Origin: Sesamia nonagrioides
Lineage: Eukaryota > Arthropoda > Insecta > Lepidoptera > Noctuidae
Direction: 5' to 3'
Length of the DNA stretch: 64,000 nt
Assembly (NCBI GenBank): GCA_017933935.1
Contig: JADWQK010001380.1
Coordinates: 4,402,001-4,466,000, forward strand
This document shows positions 42,965 through 55,154 of this stretch, one piece after another. The notes under the pieces are model-generated. The model searched no databases. It saw only the letters and a program-made list of their open reading frames with translations, and had not been told where the DNA came from. Within the stretch, counting starts at the first letter, position 1. Each line of letters opens with the position of its first letter. The position numbers were made by a program, and so were the translations under genes.

Positions 42965-43805
42965 ATAAAACCCGCTCATTGGAGTAGACTCAACACAATT
43001 AGAGATGCAACATGCACTGTTTGTAGAAAGTTTCCAGGGACACCTGAGACCACCATTTCCGAAGAAATGTCAACAAATATTGAATCCTGCCGCATTGTCG
43101 TTATGCTGTAAAGACTATTTTTTGCGATTATACAAGTATGTATACTAAAAACACCATCGGAAAAATGTAAAGAGAAATGAAAAATATGAAGATGAAATAA
43201 AAATTCTAAAATGACATGATATGCAATTAAAAATGAATAAATGGCTCAAAGGCCAAGGAGCCATGTCACAAAACTTAAAAAAAAGTAATAAATAGTCTTC
43301 TTTTAAATTTTAAGAGTAGGTAAGTACCTATAGCTAGAGAACCATGTGGAAATGCTTGAAAATTAATTAAGAACTAGCCAGAAAATACGAGTTAGCAGCT
43401 CCAAGGTATGACACTTTTTTATATTGGCATCTCGTAGTTAACCATTAGAGGCCGTGACTACTTAACCGGACTATCCTGTGGATGCCTTAAGTAAAATTAA
43501 AGCCTCCAGCCAAGGGCACTTAAATACTAAACTAAAACTAAAGGCAAGTACGCACTAAGGGCATCCCCTGTGGGGTACGAACCTCGGCATAGGGCGTCGC
43601 TAGAGGACAGCCAGGGAAGGCTGGATCGAAAGGTAAGGTTTGAAACTCAATCATTCAGTCTTACCAGGTGTTATACATACATATAGTGTTTACTAAAATG
43701 TAGTTCGTACTCTCTCTCTATTAAAAAAAAATACGGTAAATGCGTACGATAAAACATAAAGTGACAACGGATCATATTTTTTTTTAATTTTGACAGTTCA
43801 ATCAT
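42965..43805. other. unassigned AT-rich sequence
   Basis: No supported feature. Confidence 0.3.
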
Positions 43806-44475
43806 GCACGGACGACAGCAGGTCAAGCTACCCCAAGCTGTCAGATATTCCCAATCAACCATGAGCCTTAATGATTTCAAATCAAATCAAATCAAAGCAT
43901 TTATTTCAAGTAAACCAGTTACAGGCACTTTTGAATTGTCAGAAGGTCGGTCAGTCAATAAGACGAAGCTAGTCGCCCATTCCAAAGAATAGGCACCTAT
44001 GGAGAAGAACGGGCCAGAAACTCCATGGACACTCTTTTAAATTTACAAGCTATTGTTACAAATATTTGTATATTAATAATAATTTACATCATTCATGAAA
44101 TCAACCGTGTGAGAACGATGCAGAAATAAATTGTACGCTGAGAGCGTCCATTATGGAAAATACACAAAAATCAATTCAGAAATTAAAATACGCCGTGGCA
44201 GCTAAGAGATGACCAGTCCCCGCGACGGTGTCCGTTCACGAACATGACGTATGGATCAGCATCATTCAGCTCAACCATATTGAAGGGAACCTAATGACCC
44301 AACACACACGCCACCATCAGCGAGACATTTGAGTGAGCATGACATACTCTCAACAGCCAGAGCACAATCAAGTCAATAAAAAAAGACTAACCCAACAAAA
44401 AAATTTAGAGATAAGTTGAAAATCTAATAAGGAAATCTGACAGATTGTAGTAGCTTGATGTGCTGTCGTCTATAC
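43806..44475. mobile_element. MITE-J copy split by a LINE-derived insert
   Basis: The left part starts GCACGGACGACAGCAGG and the right part ends GTGCTGTCGTCTATAC. The insert is about 43877-44399. Its left 160 bp look like a minus-strand LINE 3' end with (TTTGA)n-type tail; the rest is unassigned and ends in an A run. Confidence 0.65.
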
Positions 44476-46091
44476 ATTGCTTTAATTACGTTGTTGAGCA
44501 AGCGAATTTTTAAAACCTAAGAAGTATTGGAGTAGCAATAAAACTTTCTGATTCTGACTGGAATTCTGTAACGCAACTAAGGTTTCCAACTCTTTCGTAT
44601 AATTTTCCCATAATTTGTGAAATTGTGTTTACCAAACACTTTTATTAAAAAAATAACTATATTAAAAAATATTTATGACTCTATACCAGTGGCGAAGGGT
44701 GAAATTTTGACAAAGGGAAGCCGGTCCAAAAAAATAAACACTTAAACACTTACCTACTGCAGGATATCTTGGAGGAGGTCTTCAGATAAGAATAATATTG
44801 CCGGTAGAATAATATAAGCCATAATAACAAACAAAATCCACAGTATTTAACCAAATCTGCGATTAAATTACCTTACAGAATCAGTCACAGTTTAAATAAC
44901 ACAAATATTAAAATATAACAAACAAAATTAGCACGCACCAGTGGTATAGCAACACATGTCACATTCTAACAATAATTTATTTTCAACCAAACGAAATGAA
45001 ACACGAAAATATGCCAAAATAAAAAGAATATGACTTGCGAAGGATTTCATTATAACGCTAATTCTTTTTAATTTTGTCGTGTTTCCTTTCTCCCGTGCCG
45101 TGGTTTGAGTGGTTTCTTTGTCTCTTTCTAATAGAGGAGAGGAGAGAACTGCAAGCCGGTTGCCATTAGCCTATCTTTCCTTAAATTTTACGGACGGTTA
45201 GCGAGCATTAGAAAGAGATGGTCTGACACGCTCTGTCTCTTTTCGCCTCATAGTAAAACGTTGGCCGAGATAAGCTGTAATTCGTCGAGTTACCTTCAAT
45301 GTAATTTAGGTACGAAAAATTGAAGCGCTGATTAATTTACGACTATAAAATGAAATGTGATACTTAGGGTATTGCTAAGAATTACTATTGCTATTGTAAA
45401 TCGCGCAGGCGTTTGATTAATAATACTTTGTTAATGAAATAGAATGTAAATACTTTTGTATGAATATGGAACTGATTTTTGAAAGGAAACCCGGTGGGAA
45501 TCGGCTTGTATGGACTCTTCGCCACTGCTCTATACAGAGTCATATATATTTTTGAATATACAACAATACATACGTATTCAGCATTATCAGCAGGGTAATT
45601 GCGTAACACACTATCTGATAGTGTGTGGGGATGGTGAACCAATGGCACGCGTGCCGTTGGCGGCACGTAACGAAATAATTTCGGCATGGCATGATTTAAA
45701 AAAATGTGTTAAAAACCACCTACGGTTGTCTCCAAGTCGGTTTTGACAAAACGCCTTCAAAAGTTCCGGGTCTGCAGGGTCTAGAAATGTCTAGTGAGAT
45801 TGAAAATAATAATACGCAAGTATAGTTATGGATTTTGTTTTCAGTAATTGTTTGTCAGCACGTCATGGTCACATGAAATGAAATGTAAAAGTTGGAAAAA
45901 ACGGCACTTAGATGCATAGAGGTTCGCCATCCCTGCACTATCAGTAGATATGTTTCATTTTAGCCTAGTTTTTCGCGATTTAAGAAATTAAAGGATTTAA
46001 GTATGAACAGCCCCAATGTTTATTATTATTTTTTTATTTTTGCATCAAAATCTTAATGCCGTTCACAGAATACATCTACCTCGTCGTTGTC
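44476..46091. other. unassigned AT-rich sequence
   Basis: A small palindrome ACACACTATCTGATAGTGTGT at about 45607 resembles the Rep-H edge seen near 63347. No gene is supported. Confidence 0.3.
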
Positions 46092-46346
46092 GTCCTCCGT
46101 GGCGCAGCGGTCAACCCGCCTGCCTGCGACGTGGAGGCCTCGGGTTCGATCCCCGGCCAGGTCATGATGGGAAACGATCTTTTCCTAATTGTCCTGGGTC
46201 TTGGATGTATATCTATATATGTATCTATTATAAAATATAGTATCGTTGAGTTAGTATCCCATAACACAAGTCTCGAACTTACTTTGGGGCTAGCTCAATC
46301 TGTGTGATTTGTCTGTATATAATAAAAAAAAAAAAAAAAAAAAAAA
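46092..46346 (+). mobile_element. SINE-2, full length
   Basis: tRNA-like head CCTCCGTGGCGCAGCGGTC with B box GGGTTCGATCCCCGG, a specific body ending CAATCTGTGTGATTTGTC, and a long A tail (46324-46346). Reference copy for the split one at 14861-15796. Confidence 0.85.
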
Positions 46347-46348
46347 TT

Positions 46349-46440
46349 TTGACAGTTCAACAACATTCATTGCGTTATTTACATTGTTGAACAGATAAAT
46401 TTTAGAACACACGGAGCAATGGATTAGAAATATGCTTCGA
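46349..46440 (+). repeat. Rep-H dispersed repeat
   Basis: Shares TTGACAGTTCAACAACATTC and CATTGCGTTATTT with 63371-63460 (plus) and 52808-52880 (minus). Confidence 0.6.
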
Positions 46441-46571
46441 AATGATTCCAACTGATAGCAATAATGTGTTTAAGCAATTAGGGTGCTGGTTGGACTAGAG
46501 ACCGACTTGAAAGGCTGGACAGACTGATTAAAGGCCAAGGCAAAGTATTCTGTAATCTGTGGCAAAAGCAA

Positions 46572-46720
46572 AGGGCGAGTTTGTTCCGCCACTTCTTCTT
46601 CCCAGCGAAAGCACTAGGAAGTGTCGATGGGTGGGCGTTTTGGGGGACTGTCTTATGTAATATTGACGTTCAAGAAATGCTGATTCTCAACCTAATTTGA
46701 ATAAATGACTTTTGATTTTT
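46572..46720 (+). mobile_element. Rep-D element, uninterrupted
   Basis: Empty-site counterpart of 10646-11085, including CACTAGGAAGTGTCGATGGG and TCTCAACCTAATTTGAATAA. Confidence 0.65.
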
Positions 46721-46840
46721 GAAGTCCAAACATGATGAACAATAACTACGAACAAAAAATTGATAAAAATAAACATGAAATTTTACCAAAAAAGCGATGT
46801 CTTTATAAAAGTAGGTACTTATCCTTACCTTTCTATACGT

Positions 46841-47150
46841 CATCATCATCATCACAGCGTTAATCCCAGTCGCATCCGAAGCCTTTTCAGCTTTGGAGTC
46901 TGGGGTCCGCTTTACCAGTCCAATTAGCGGATATGGCTAAACTTCGTCATTTTCCGTGAAGCGACTGCCGTCTGACCTCCACAACCCGAAGGCGACATCG
47001 AAGCATTGCAGTTAGACCAATTGTTGGACTTTTGAGGGCTCCAACAACCCGTAACGTCTGCCACTAGATGTTCGTATGGCAACCGGGATCAACGGCTTAA
47101 CGTGCTTTCCTTGCGCAGCAGCCGCGTCCGCTACCGCTACGCCATGAGCC
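46841..47150 (-). mobile_element. SINE-1 with internal deletion of part of the head
   Basis: Flanked by a perfect 21-bp duplication (46820-46840 and 47151-47171, starting TATCCTTACCTTTC). The region carrying the B box is missing. Confidence 0.92.
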
Positions 47151-47171
47151 TATCCTTACCTTTCTATACGT

Positions 47172-47460
47172 AATGGCATAAAATCTGAGTTTGCCCATGA
47201 AACAAATTACAATATTTGTGTAAATAGGCATTATTGAAGAGTTCTTGACATATTGTGTTATGTAAATTGTAGGTACCTATTTTCATGGAAAAAGCCCTAT
47301 ACCTATCTACATATTTCATGCATATTCAAGTCATTAGTGCTTGAGACATACTTGAATACCCCTTTGTGTACATTGACACCTCACGGATCTCCGTGAGTAC
47401 CTTCCAGTTCCAGTACCTTCTCATACCTTAAGTTAAATAAACAACTGACATTATTCAGTA
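47172..47460. other. unassigned sequence
   Basis: No supported feature. Confidence 0.3.
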
Positions 47461-47944
47461 TTAAGAGGGAACTTTAGTGCCGAGGAATTTGGAAAATATG
47501 TATTTGAAGAAACTATTGCCGTCGCAGTGTTTCCAACCTCTCCCGGTAAAGTGCGAAAAGGACAGTAATTGCAGCTCAGGCTAATTTTACCCACAAAAAC
47601 TTTGACCAAAAGACGTTTCGTATTCCGCTGTTTTCTTTTTCAAACCATGACAGATCTCAATTACTTAATATCAAAACTTAGAGGAGTGTATTTTCTTTTT
47701 TGTTAAAAACTTTTTACGTTTGTCTAATAGTAATCTGACCATCACGGTAAAAATGGGTTATTGTTCGCGATTTTGAAGTATCATATTTCTTTTATTTATT
47801 TTAGTTTCAGAAAAAATTAAATGATAGGGGCACATATAATTACGGTGTAAATTTGTAGAAAAAAAATGCTTTCAAAGCATTATCCACGATGAAAACAGCG
47901 GAATACGTTTGTATAGAGAACGCACCAATACAGTTCCCTCTTAA
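47461..47944. mobile_element. TTAA-flanked MITE, copy 2, empty
   Basis: 476 bp (47465-47940) with perfect 9-bp ends GAGGGAACT and AGTTCCCTC and TTAA on both sides. Aligns end to end with 40993-41899 minus its SINE. Confidence 0.9.
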
Positions 47945-48019
47945 GTTCTACATGAAAGTAATGGCAGTTAAATAAAGAATTAAAGAAAGCAAATGTTAAC
48001 GAAATGAAAAGTAAAGTTA

Positions 48020-48595
48020 ACGATATTTTTTATATTGGCAACTCTGTAGCTACATTCAGTGAATTGCTTCGGGTGTGTAAACTAAAACAGACATAACTTT
48101 CACCAAAAATTCAAAAGTATTGATAGATATTCCAAGGTATTTCCAAATTACTTATTATAAATACCATAATATCACGAAATACTAGCAGCGCTAGTATTTC
48201 GTGGTCCGAGAGATTTCCGCTATAATGTTGAAGATATTTTTTTAAATCCTATTTGACAGAACATCGAGCATAATCATAGAGTTTTTAACCTCTTTGTTCT
48301 ATACTACGATATTTTTTATATTGGCAACTCTGTAGCTACATTCATTGAATTGCTTCGGGTACCTATGTAAACTAAAACAGACATAACTTTCACCAAAAAT
48401 TCAAAAGTATTGATAGATATTCCAAGGTATTTCCAAATTACTTATTATAAATACCATAATATCACGAAATACTAGCAGCGCTAGTATTTCGTGGTCCGAG
48501 AGATTTCCGCTATAATGTTGTAGATATTTTTTTAAATCCTATTTGACAGAACATCGAGCATAATCATAGAGTCTTTAACCTCTTTGCTCTATACT
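48020..48595 (+). repeat. tandem duplication, about 286-bp unit
   Basis: 48020-48305 and 48306-48595 are near-identical. Each holds a hairpin CACGAAATACTAGC / GCTAGTATTTCGTG with a 3-base loop (48173-48203 and 48463-48493). Confidence 0.92.
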
Positions 48596-48728
48596 TATAA
48601 TTTCTCCAATATATTTTCTCATTTTGTCACTCTGCTAATTCGAGATTTTTTATAGTATATTCTACATCTGTAATCTTCTCAGATACAGGATATTTATAGG
48701 GGTAGGTAATTAGAGATCCTGCGATCTT

Positions 48729-49166
48729 AATTGGACGTAGTTATGCAAAATGGATCCAGCCCCAAAAACTTGCTTTTGAGAAAATAAAGGTTGAAGGGAA
48801 CTTGATCTAATAAAATAATATGACAGTAGTTTATTTTAAATTTCCTTTTACAGAATGTGTATTTTCCTGTACTTTTTTCGGCTTGGATATTTTTGCATAT
48901 ACTTAAGTTGATTTGTAAGAAAGACCAAAGAAACGATGGATGGAATGTGTGAAGGATGATATGGCTAAGAAGGGGGTGACTGCCGAGATGGCTTCTGATA
49001 GGGATGCATGGAAGAAAAAGACATGTTGCGCCGACCCCAATGAAATTGGGATAAGGGCAGGAGAATGATGATGATGACTTAAGTTGATTTGTAGATGCCA
49101 TTTATGACAGGAACTCAAAAAACGGTTTTAGTCATTTGGATCCATTTGGCATAACTACGTCCAATT
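48729..49166. mobile_element. MITE with about 30-bp ends, split by an RTE tail
   Basis: Ends AATTGGACGTAGTTATGC and its inverted copy continue to TGGATCCA. The insert at 48918-49076 has its own target duplication. Confidence 0.75.
48918..49076 (+). pseudogene. RTE-type LINE C-terminus inside a MITE
   Basis: An open frame reads PKKRWMECVKDDMAKKGVT, then MASDRDAWKKKTCCADPNE, to a stop, with a (GAT)n tail. Flanked by ACTTAAGTTGATTTGTA at 48901-48917 and 49077-49093. Confidence 0.88.
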
Positions 49167-49379
49167 GAGACAGTTGCCATACGATACTCTTAGAAAATAA
49201 TTGGTATAAGTATTTATTATATACCTCGACAGTGAATATCGTATTCGTCTTTCATACATGGTCCGCTATTAGAATAGTGTCAGAATGGTCGATCAGTGAT
49301 ATCATAATGACCGCTTTTAACAAGTTTCATAAAGATTTACTAACAAAATGTCGTCATTATGTCTTTCTAGTAGTCCATC

Positions 49380-49523
49380 CGCACCCAGCGGTTTCCCCCG
49401 TCCTGGTGAAAGTTACGAGAAACCGCTGGATGCGGAAGACGCAGGACCGTCGTGGAGATCCTTGGGGAAGACCTATGTCCAACAGTAAACGTCTTTCGGA
49501 TGAAATGATGATGATGACGATGA
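49380..49523 (+). mobile_element. RTE-type LINE tail
   Basis: Carries the ACCGCTGGATGCGG phrase and a (GAT)n tail between GTAGTCCATC duplications (49370-49379, 49524-49533). Confidence 0.85.
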
Positions 49524-49533
49524 GTAGTCCATC

Positions 49534-49785
49534 ACTGACACTCCACTCCATATTAATAAAAGTACAAATTGAGTGGTGATTTTTTTAAAATAATTTTTAC
49601 TAACGGCTTTTATAATAATGGCAATACGGCAATGTTAATCTATGACCTTTCCTTACGAGGCGACTGACCGATAAAATTTGATCGATCATTATGAATTTAT
49701 CAGATTACCAACTTTTAACATAATGACAATAATATAAATACAAAATCGTGTTACAATGACAAATTTATAAAAATAGTACATGACT
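49534..49785. other. unassigned AT-rich sequence
   Basis: No supported feature. Confidence 0.3.
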
Positions 49786-50196
49786 TATGGAATTGAGACG
49801 TATCCGCTAACAATGGGCCTTATAAGAAGGCTCAAAGTCACTCAAAGGGCAATGGAGAGGGCTATGCTTGGGGATTCACTGCACGATCGAATCAGGAATG
49901 AGGAGATCCGTAGAAGAACGAGAGTAACCGACATAGCCTGAAGAATTGCAACACTAAAGTGGCAGTGGGCTGGGCACATTGCACGTAGAACCGATTCCCG
50001 ACGGGACCGAGGGGTTCTCCAGTGGCGACCACGCACCGGAAGACGGAACGTGGGTAGGTTAACCCCCATGACAAGGTGCACCGACGACTTGGTGAAGGTC
50101 GTGGGAAACCGCTGGATGCGGGAGGCGCAGGACCGGTCATCGTGGAGAACCTTGGGGGCGGCCTATGTCCAAGCAGTGGACGTCTTTCGGCTACCT
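49786..50196 (+). pseudogene. RTE-type LINE ORF2 C-terminal region
   Basis: Nearly intact over about 130 codons: LTMGLIRRLKVTQRAMERAM, then DRIRNEEIRRRTRVTDIA, LKWQWAGHIARR, VVGNRWMREAQDRSSWRTLG. This is the post-reverse-transcriptase part of the RTE polyprotein. A stop follows DIA, and upstream domains are absent. Confidence 0.85.
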
Positions 50197-50481
50197 GGAA
50201 CTACTACTAAGGGTACCTGGAACTCTTGATTATTGTCTGTCTGACGACGTTGTTCTTTTAATTTACGCAAAATACAACTGACTCTTCATCATCTGTTTAT
50301 GTGCAGAACCGGATTTTCAACTGACATATAAACACTTTGAAATAATGGCGGAAACAACAAAATAATAATGAATGAATTAATTAATTTCAAGGGGATATTG
50401 TGTAGAAAGATTTTTTTATATTTTAATTCTATGAATAAGCTAGCTTTTTATAAACAGTATCTCATGAGTTAATCCAGGTTA
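50197..50481. other. unassigned AT-rich sequence
   Basis: No supported feature. Confidence 0.3.
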
Positions 50482-50966
50482 TCTTTACTAGCATTATAAA
50501 TGTGAAAGTGAGTTTGTTTGTGCCGCTTTACGTTTAAACTACTAAACAGATTTGGATCAAAATGAGCAAACAGATGGTTTATAACCAGGAATAACTCATA
50601 GGTTTTTTATCCCGATAATACCACGGGATCGAAACTCAAATATGTGCGTAAAATTTCATATAAATCCGTTTAGCAGTTTTTGAGTGAAAGTCTAACAAAC
50701 ATCCATCTCTCCATCCCCACAACCTTTTACAATTATAATATTAACCAGCTTTCCGCCTGCGGCTTCGCCCGCGTGGAGTTCGGTTATATCGCGCTTTTTA
50801 GATTTCCCTCGGGAACCTCAATTTTTTTTATTTTAATAAAAGGTATCCTATGTCCTTTCTCTGTGTCTAAAGATTGTCTGTGCCAAAATCGGTTGAGAGG
50901 TTTAAGCGGGAAAGCGTAACAGACAGACAGACAGAGTTACTTTCGCATTTATAATATTAGTATGGA
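50482..50966. mobile_element. two Lep1-like Helitron fragments, opposite orientations
   Basis: A plus copy starts TCTTTACTAGCATTATAAATG (50482 to about 50751). A minus copy runs from its GC-rich end CAGCTTTCCGCCTGC (50752) to its start TCCATACTAATATTAT at 50966. Confidence 0.65.
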
Positions 50967-51178
50967 TATACTAAAACAAGTACCGGAAGGGAAAATCTAA
51001 ATGTTTTGGTATCTCCCCGACCATGACGTGCTAGCTAATAAAATGATAATGTTGTTTATCAAGTCATCTGTTAGGAATGCGATAACTAATCGGTACACGT
51101 AATTGAGACTAGCCTCAATTACGTATTCAAGTTTTGATTTACAACTTTTGCATTTTGATAGCGGATAGTCATCCAAAT

Positions 51179-51558
51179 GTATCATCATCATCATCTCAGC
51201 GTTAATCCCAGTCGCATCCGAAGCTTTTTCAGCTTTGGAGTCTGGAGTCCCCTTTACCAATCTAACTGCTGATTTTGGCTAAACTTCGCTATTTTCCGTG
51301 AAGCGACTGCCGTCTGACCTCCACAACCCGAAGGCGATATCGAAGCATTGCAGTAGACCAATTGTTGGGCTTATTGAGGGCTCCAACAACCCGTAATGAC
51401 TGCGATTAGATGTTCGTATGGCAACCGGGACCAACGGCTTAATGTGCTTTCCGAGGCACGACCAAACCAGTTCAAATATTCGTATTCATGCATACATGCA
51501 CTGCGCGGGGATTAAACACAACGGCCGCATTCGCTACCGCTACGCCACGGAGGCTGTC
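51179..51558 (-). mobile_element. SINE-1
   Basis: Flanked by AGTCATCCAAAT (51167-51178) and a one-mismatch copy (51559-51570). The promoter boxes are degraded. Confidence 0.85.
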
Positions 51559-51570
51559 AGTCGTCCAAAT

Positions 51571-52247
51571 TCATACGATATAGTTTATGTATTTTTCTTT
51601 TGGGACAAATCCCGCCACACTGTTCCCAACCCACTGCAACTCCTGAAAGCCAGAATCAACAGTGGAGACCGCCAGAAAAACGCCGAGCACTGAAGCTCGA
51701 CGAGTCCCAGAGAAACGATTCAACTGTCTTGGGTCCTGCAACGAAATTAATCAGAAAAGAATAGCGGAGGAGTAAGAAAAAAGATATTTTTTCCACTTCC
51801 CTCCATAATAAGCAGGAGACAGAACAGAACTAGGCCAATCGGCACAAGGGGACATTATTGCAACTGGGAGAAGCCCAGATTGCCAAGCACCACGGAATAA
51901 CATTTGATTAAGTTAATGGGTCCTAAGTACGTATTTGCTGTTACAATTGATTCTAATAATAGGTATGGCAAAAGCGCCTGAACGCACGGAAATTAGTTCT
52001 AGTTTCTACAAGGTCCGTATAATAAACAACTCCGGATGTAACTTGTACACTATCCAACATAATATTGCGTTCATTCTGCCAAAGAATACACTCCCACAAG
52101 ATGTGATCTGCGGACTGTTCAAATGCAAGAAAAGTTTATGTATGCAAAAAATATATACTAACATACAATAGACAGTACTAGACTAGTTTTAGGCCAGTTA
52201 CCTAACTACTGAATAAACTAACCTGCACCCAAATTACAGAGCGAAGG
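51571..52247. other. unassigned; GC-richer part 51640-51900 may be old LINE
   Basis: Text such as AGAAAAGAATAGCGGAGGAG reads weakly like LINE ORF remnants (QKRIAEE), with many stops. Not assignable. Confidence 0.3.
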
Positions 52248-52293
52248 AAAATGACTCATATTGAGATTGATTGTGCTCAATATGAGTCATTTT
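52248..52293. repeat. perfect 18-bp inverted repeat, 10-bp loop
   Basis: AAAATGACTCATATTGAG (52248-52265) pairs exactly with 52276-52293. It ends 18 bp before the MITE at 52313. Confidence 0.9.
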
Positions 52294-52312
52294 GAAGGAT
52301 GTTGCTATTATA

Positions 52313-52779
52313 AAGGGTGTATCTGACATCGACGCACAAACGAGTACCATGGATCCAGTACATGATTCTGAACCCCCCAGTGGTGGAATTTTTCGTCGGC
52401 TTTTTCATAATTTAAAAAATATATATATGTTTTTTTTTCACTTTAGACCGTTCATAATTGCTATACTATTATAACCCATTAAGATTTTAAAGTAAAAATT
52501 AATTATTTCGCTAATTATACAAAAAGCGCAATGAAAACAAAACTCGAAAAACGATCTTATCAGCTGATTTAATAGAGTTCACATCAGGGATCAACGTCAT
52601 ACCGCCAAACCCGTACGGCGGCACGCTTGCAACGTTCAAAGGCCGAGCCGACATTTTTTTTTAAACACTGTGAATTCTGTAACCGTTCATTAACGACATA
52701 AATGACTATCATAATTTTGTTAGTGGCATGAGGTCTAGCCTATTCGCGAAGTTTGCGTTACGATGTCAGATACACCCTG
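52313..52779. mobile_element. MITE (TA target), ends AGGGTGTATCTGACATCG
   Basis: Inverted ends of about 19 bp with TA at 52311-52312 and 52780-52781. The interior is GC-richer near 52595-52650. No transposase. Confidence 0.8.
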
Positions 52780-52807
52780 TATTGTTTCATATGTTGAGAA
52801 AAATTGT

Positions 52808-52890
52808 CAGCTCAACAACGTAAATAACGCAATGAATGTTGTTCAAATGTCAAAATTAAACCTACTGCTACTATGAGTATTACGCAATTA
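52808..52890 (-). repeat. Rep-H dispersed repeat, inverted copy
   Basis: Reverse complement of the 46349 and 63371 copies (AACGCAATGAATGTTGTTC). Confidence 0.6.
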
Positions 52891-52989
52891 GTGCATTAAT
52901 TAATATATTTTTTTATATATTATAATGCGGTTTTCGTAATAATTTATACAGCATATCGTATCCTTTTTTAAAATAATTATAAAGATAAA

Positions 52990-53341
52990 ACAGTACTTGA
53001 CCCCAATCTCGCCTGATGGTAAGCAGTGATGCAATCGTTGATGGTAGGGCGCGCTAGTTTATTAAGCTTTATTCACTTTAAAAACTTAATGAATAGGAAG
53101 GAAGGCGGCAATTGAGCGAGGTGATGCTTCTCAGAGGTAGTCAGTTAGGAAATGCCGGCTCCATCTAGTTTAAAAAAATATGAAGTGTAAACGTGATCAG
53201 TGATCCTACTTGCATAATAAACGATTTTATTTAATTTAATTTCATTTCGATGGTTAAACCCAACAACACGACCAACGATGCTGCGCTAAAGGGAGATTGA
53301 TCTGGAGTCCCTCCCGACACAACAACATTTGGCGCATCGTG
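52990..53341 (-). mobile_element. Rep-A split by a LINE-tail fragment
   Basis: Rep-A pieces at 52990-53127 and 53251-53341. The insert 53128-53250 is the plus-sense tail of the LINE family at 25125-25590. Confidence 0.7.
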
Positions 53342-53404
53342 AGATTGACGACTAGATTTATAATTATAAAAAAAAATAGTAAATACGAAAATTGAAATAT
53401 ATTT

Positions 53405-53600
53405 TAATAACCCATAACAGATTCAAATAATTTTCTCATCGAGGATAAAGGTGTCTTCAGGTCTTGGGTCAGCTTGAATCCCTCGATACATTCAGGATTC
53501 TCCGTATAACTTACAGCAAGCGGCAAAATCGGAAGCCCCAGAATCTTTCGTAAAGTGCGAGATCCAAAATGGCGCCAGTGACTGAAGACACTGCATTATC
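53405..53600 (-). other. possible orphan coding segment
   Basis: The minus strand holds a 60-odd-codon open stretch ending FESVMGY-stop. It includes LRKILGLPILPLAVSYTENP and starts after an AATGCAG that could be a splice acceptor. Composition looks protein-like, but I recognise no family. It could be a terminal host exon, a retro-fragment or chance. Confidence 0.25.
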
Positions 53601-53700
53601 CCCGAGGTGAATAATCTACTATAATCGCCCAGGAAATTCAGCAATGCGTGCATAACAAATTACAACGATATTATTTATGACCATATGTAACCTAATATGA

Positions 53701-54105
53701 TTGACAGCCTCCGTGGCGTAGCGGTAGCGGACACGGCCGCTGCGCAAGGTGGCGCGGGTTCGATCCCCGCACAGTGCAAGTATTTGTATGCATGAATATG
53801 AATATTTGTACTGGTCTGGTCGTGCCTCGGAAAGCACGTTAAGCCGTTGGTCCCGGTTGCCATACGAACATCTATCTAGTGGCATTCGTTACGGGTTGTT
53901 GGAACCCTCAAAAGTACAACAATTGGTGTAATTGCAATGCTTCGATGTCGCCTTCGGGTTGTGGAGGTCAGACGGCAGTCGCTTCACGGAAAATGTCGAA
54001 GTTTAGCCATATCAGCAGTTGGACTGGTAAAGCGGACCCCAGACTCCAAAGCTGAAAAGGCTTCGGATGCGACTGGGTAATCCGCTGGGATGACGATGAT
54101 GATGA
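53701..54105 (+). mobile_element. SINE-1, full length
   Basis: Plus-oriented reference copy: GCCTCCGTGGCGTAGCGG, B box GGGTTCGATCCCCGC, body, (GAT)n. Flanked by CCTAATATGA at 53691-53700 and 54106-54115. Confidence 0.92.
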
Positions 54106-54115
54106 CCTAATATGA

Positions 54116-55154
54116 CTGCATAACACAAAACTGTTTCATTCTTTTTTCTGTCTCGGTTACTAGTTTGTATGCCATATAGATAATAAATCTATTGGATGTG
54201 GCCATAAACAACAAGAATTACTTTTTGTCCTTTGGTATGCAACCACAAAGCTTAGTTTTAAAAACAAAAAATATTTTTATTACAATTTCACGGTTCTCGG
54301 TTCCTGCCGTGTTTCAATCGGTTATTCTTAGTTTAAATGTATTATTCTTGTAAGTTTTTGTTTGGTTGGTGTGATGTCATTTTTGAATTCCAATTTGAAT
54401 TTGAATTTCAATGTACACGTGATTTTATTGTTACCATACGATAGTCACATAGTTGAGTTACAATTGATATTTTTTAGGCTGCTTTATTTTTTTTTACCGA
54501 TTTACGTAGTGTTGAAAATATTTCAGTGACCATAAATAAAAGAATAATACGGAGTATAGTATACCTATAGTTGAGCCAAATTCGATAAAGAATAGAGGTA
54601 AACAAACCGTTGCTAGGCAACGAGCAGTTTACGCCTAAAAGACAGATGTTAACAACCTTTTCTACATAGATAATTTTCATAAAAGTAATAATCCTACTTC
54701 CTACTAATCTAAACAGTTTATTTATGTTTAGATATTTATGATTTGCATAGAACGCTTAACCTGTTTGAATGAAATATGACATACATTTTAGCTAATTTCC
54801 TAATAGGTTGCATTTTTCATATATATATATTATAATTAGTCCATTTTTGAAAATATTACAATGCTTGTGTTATGTAGTTGATTTAAAAGTAATTGAAATA
54901 CGCAAAATTTTATTGACAAATGCCTCAACTTTATTCGTTGGTTGAATTACACAAAATGTGTTTAATATCTGGATTTCATCCATCTTTCTTTTTTTGTAGG
55001 GCTATCACGTAAAATTAATGTCGAGTTTTTAATGGTTTTTCGAAATACCAAGTTATTATGCATGTTATTTTAGTGATAGAAATAATTTAATATCAAAGCT
55101 TTATGTATGCACTAATGCTGCATATATGCAGTAATTTAAATATAGTATTTAAAA
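54116..55154. other. unassigned AT-rich sequence
   Basis: No supported gene or repeat. Confidence 0.3.
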
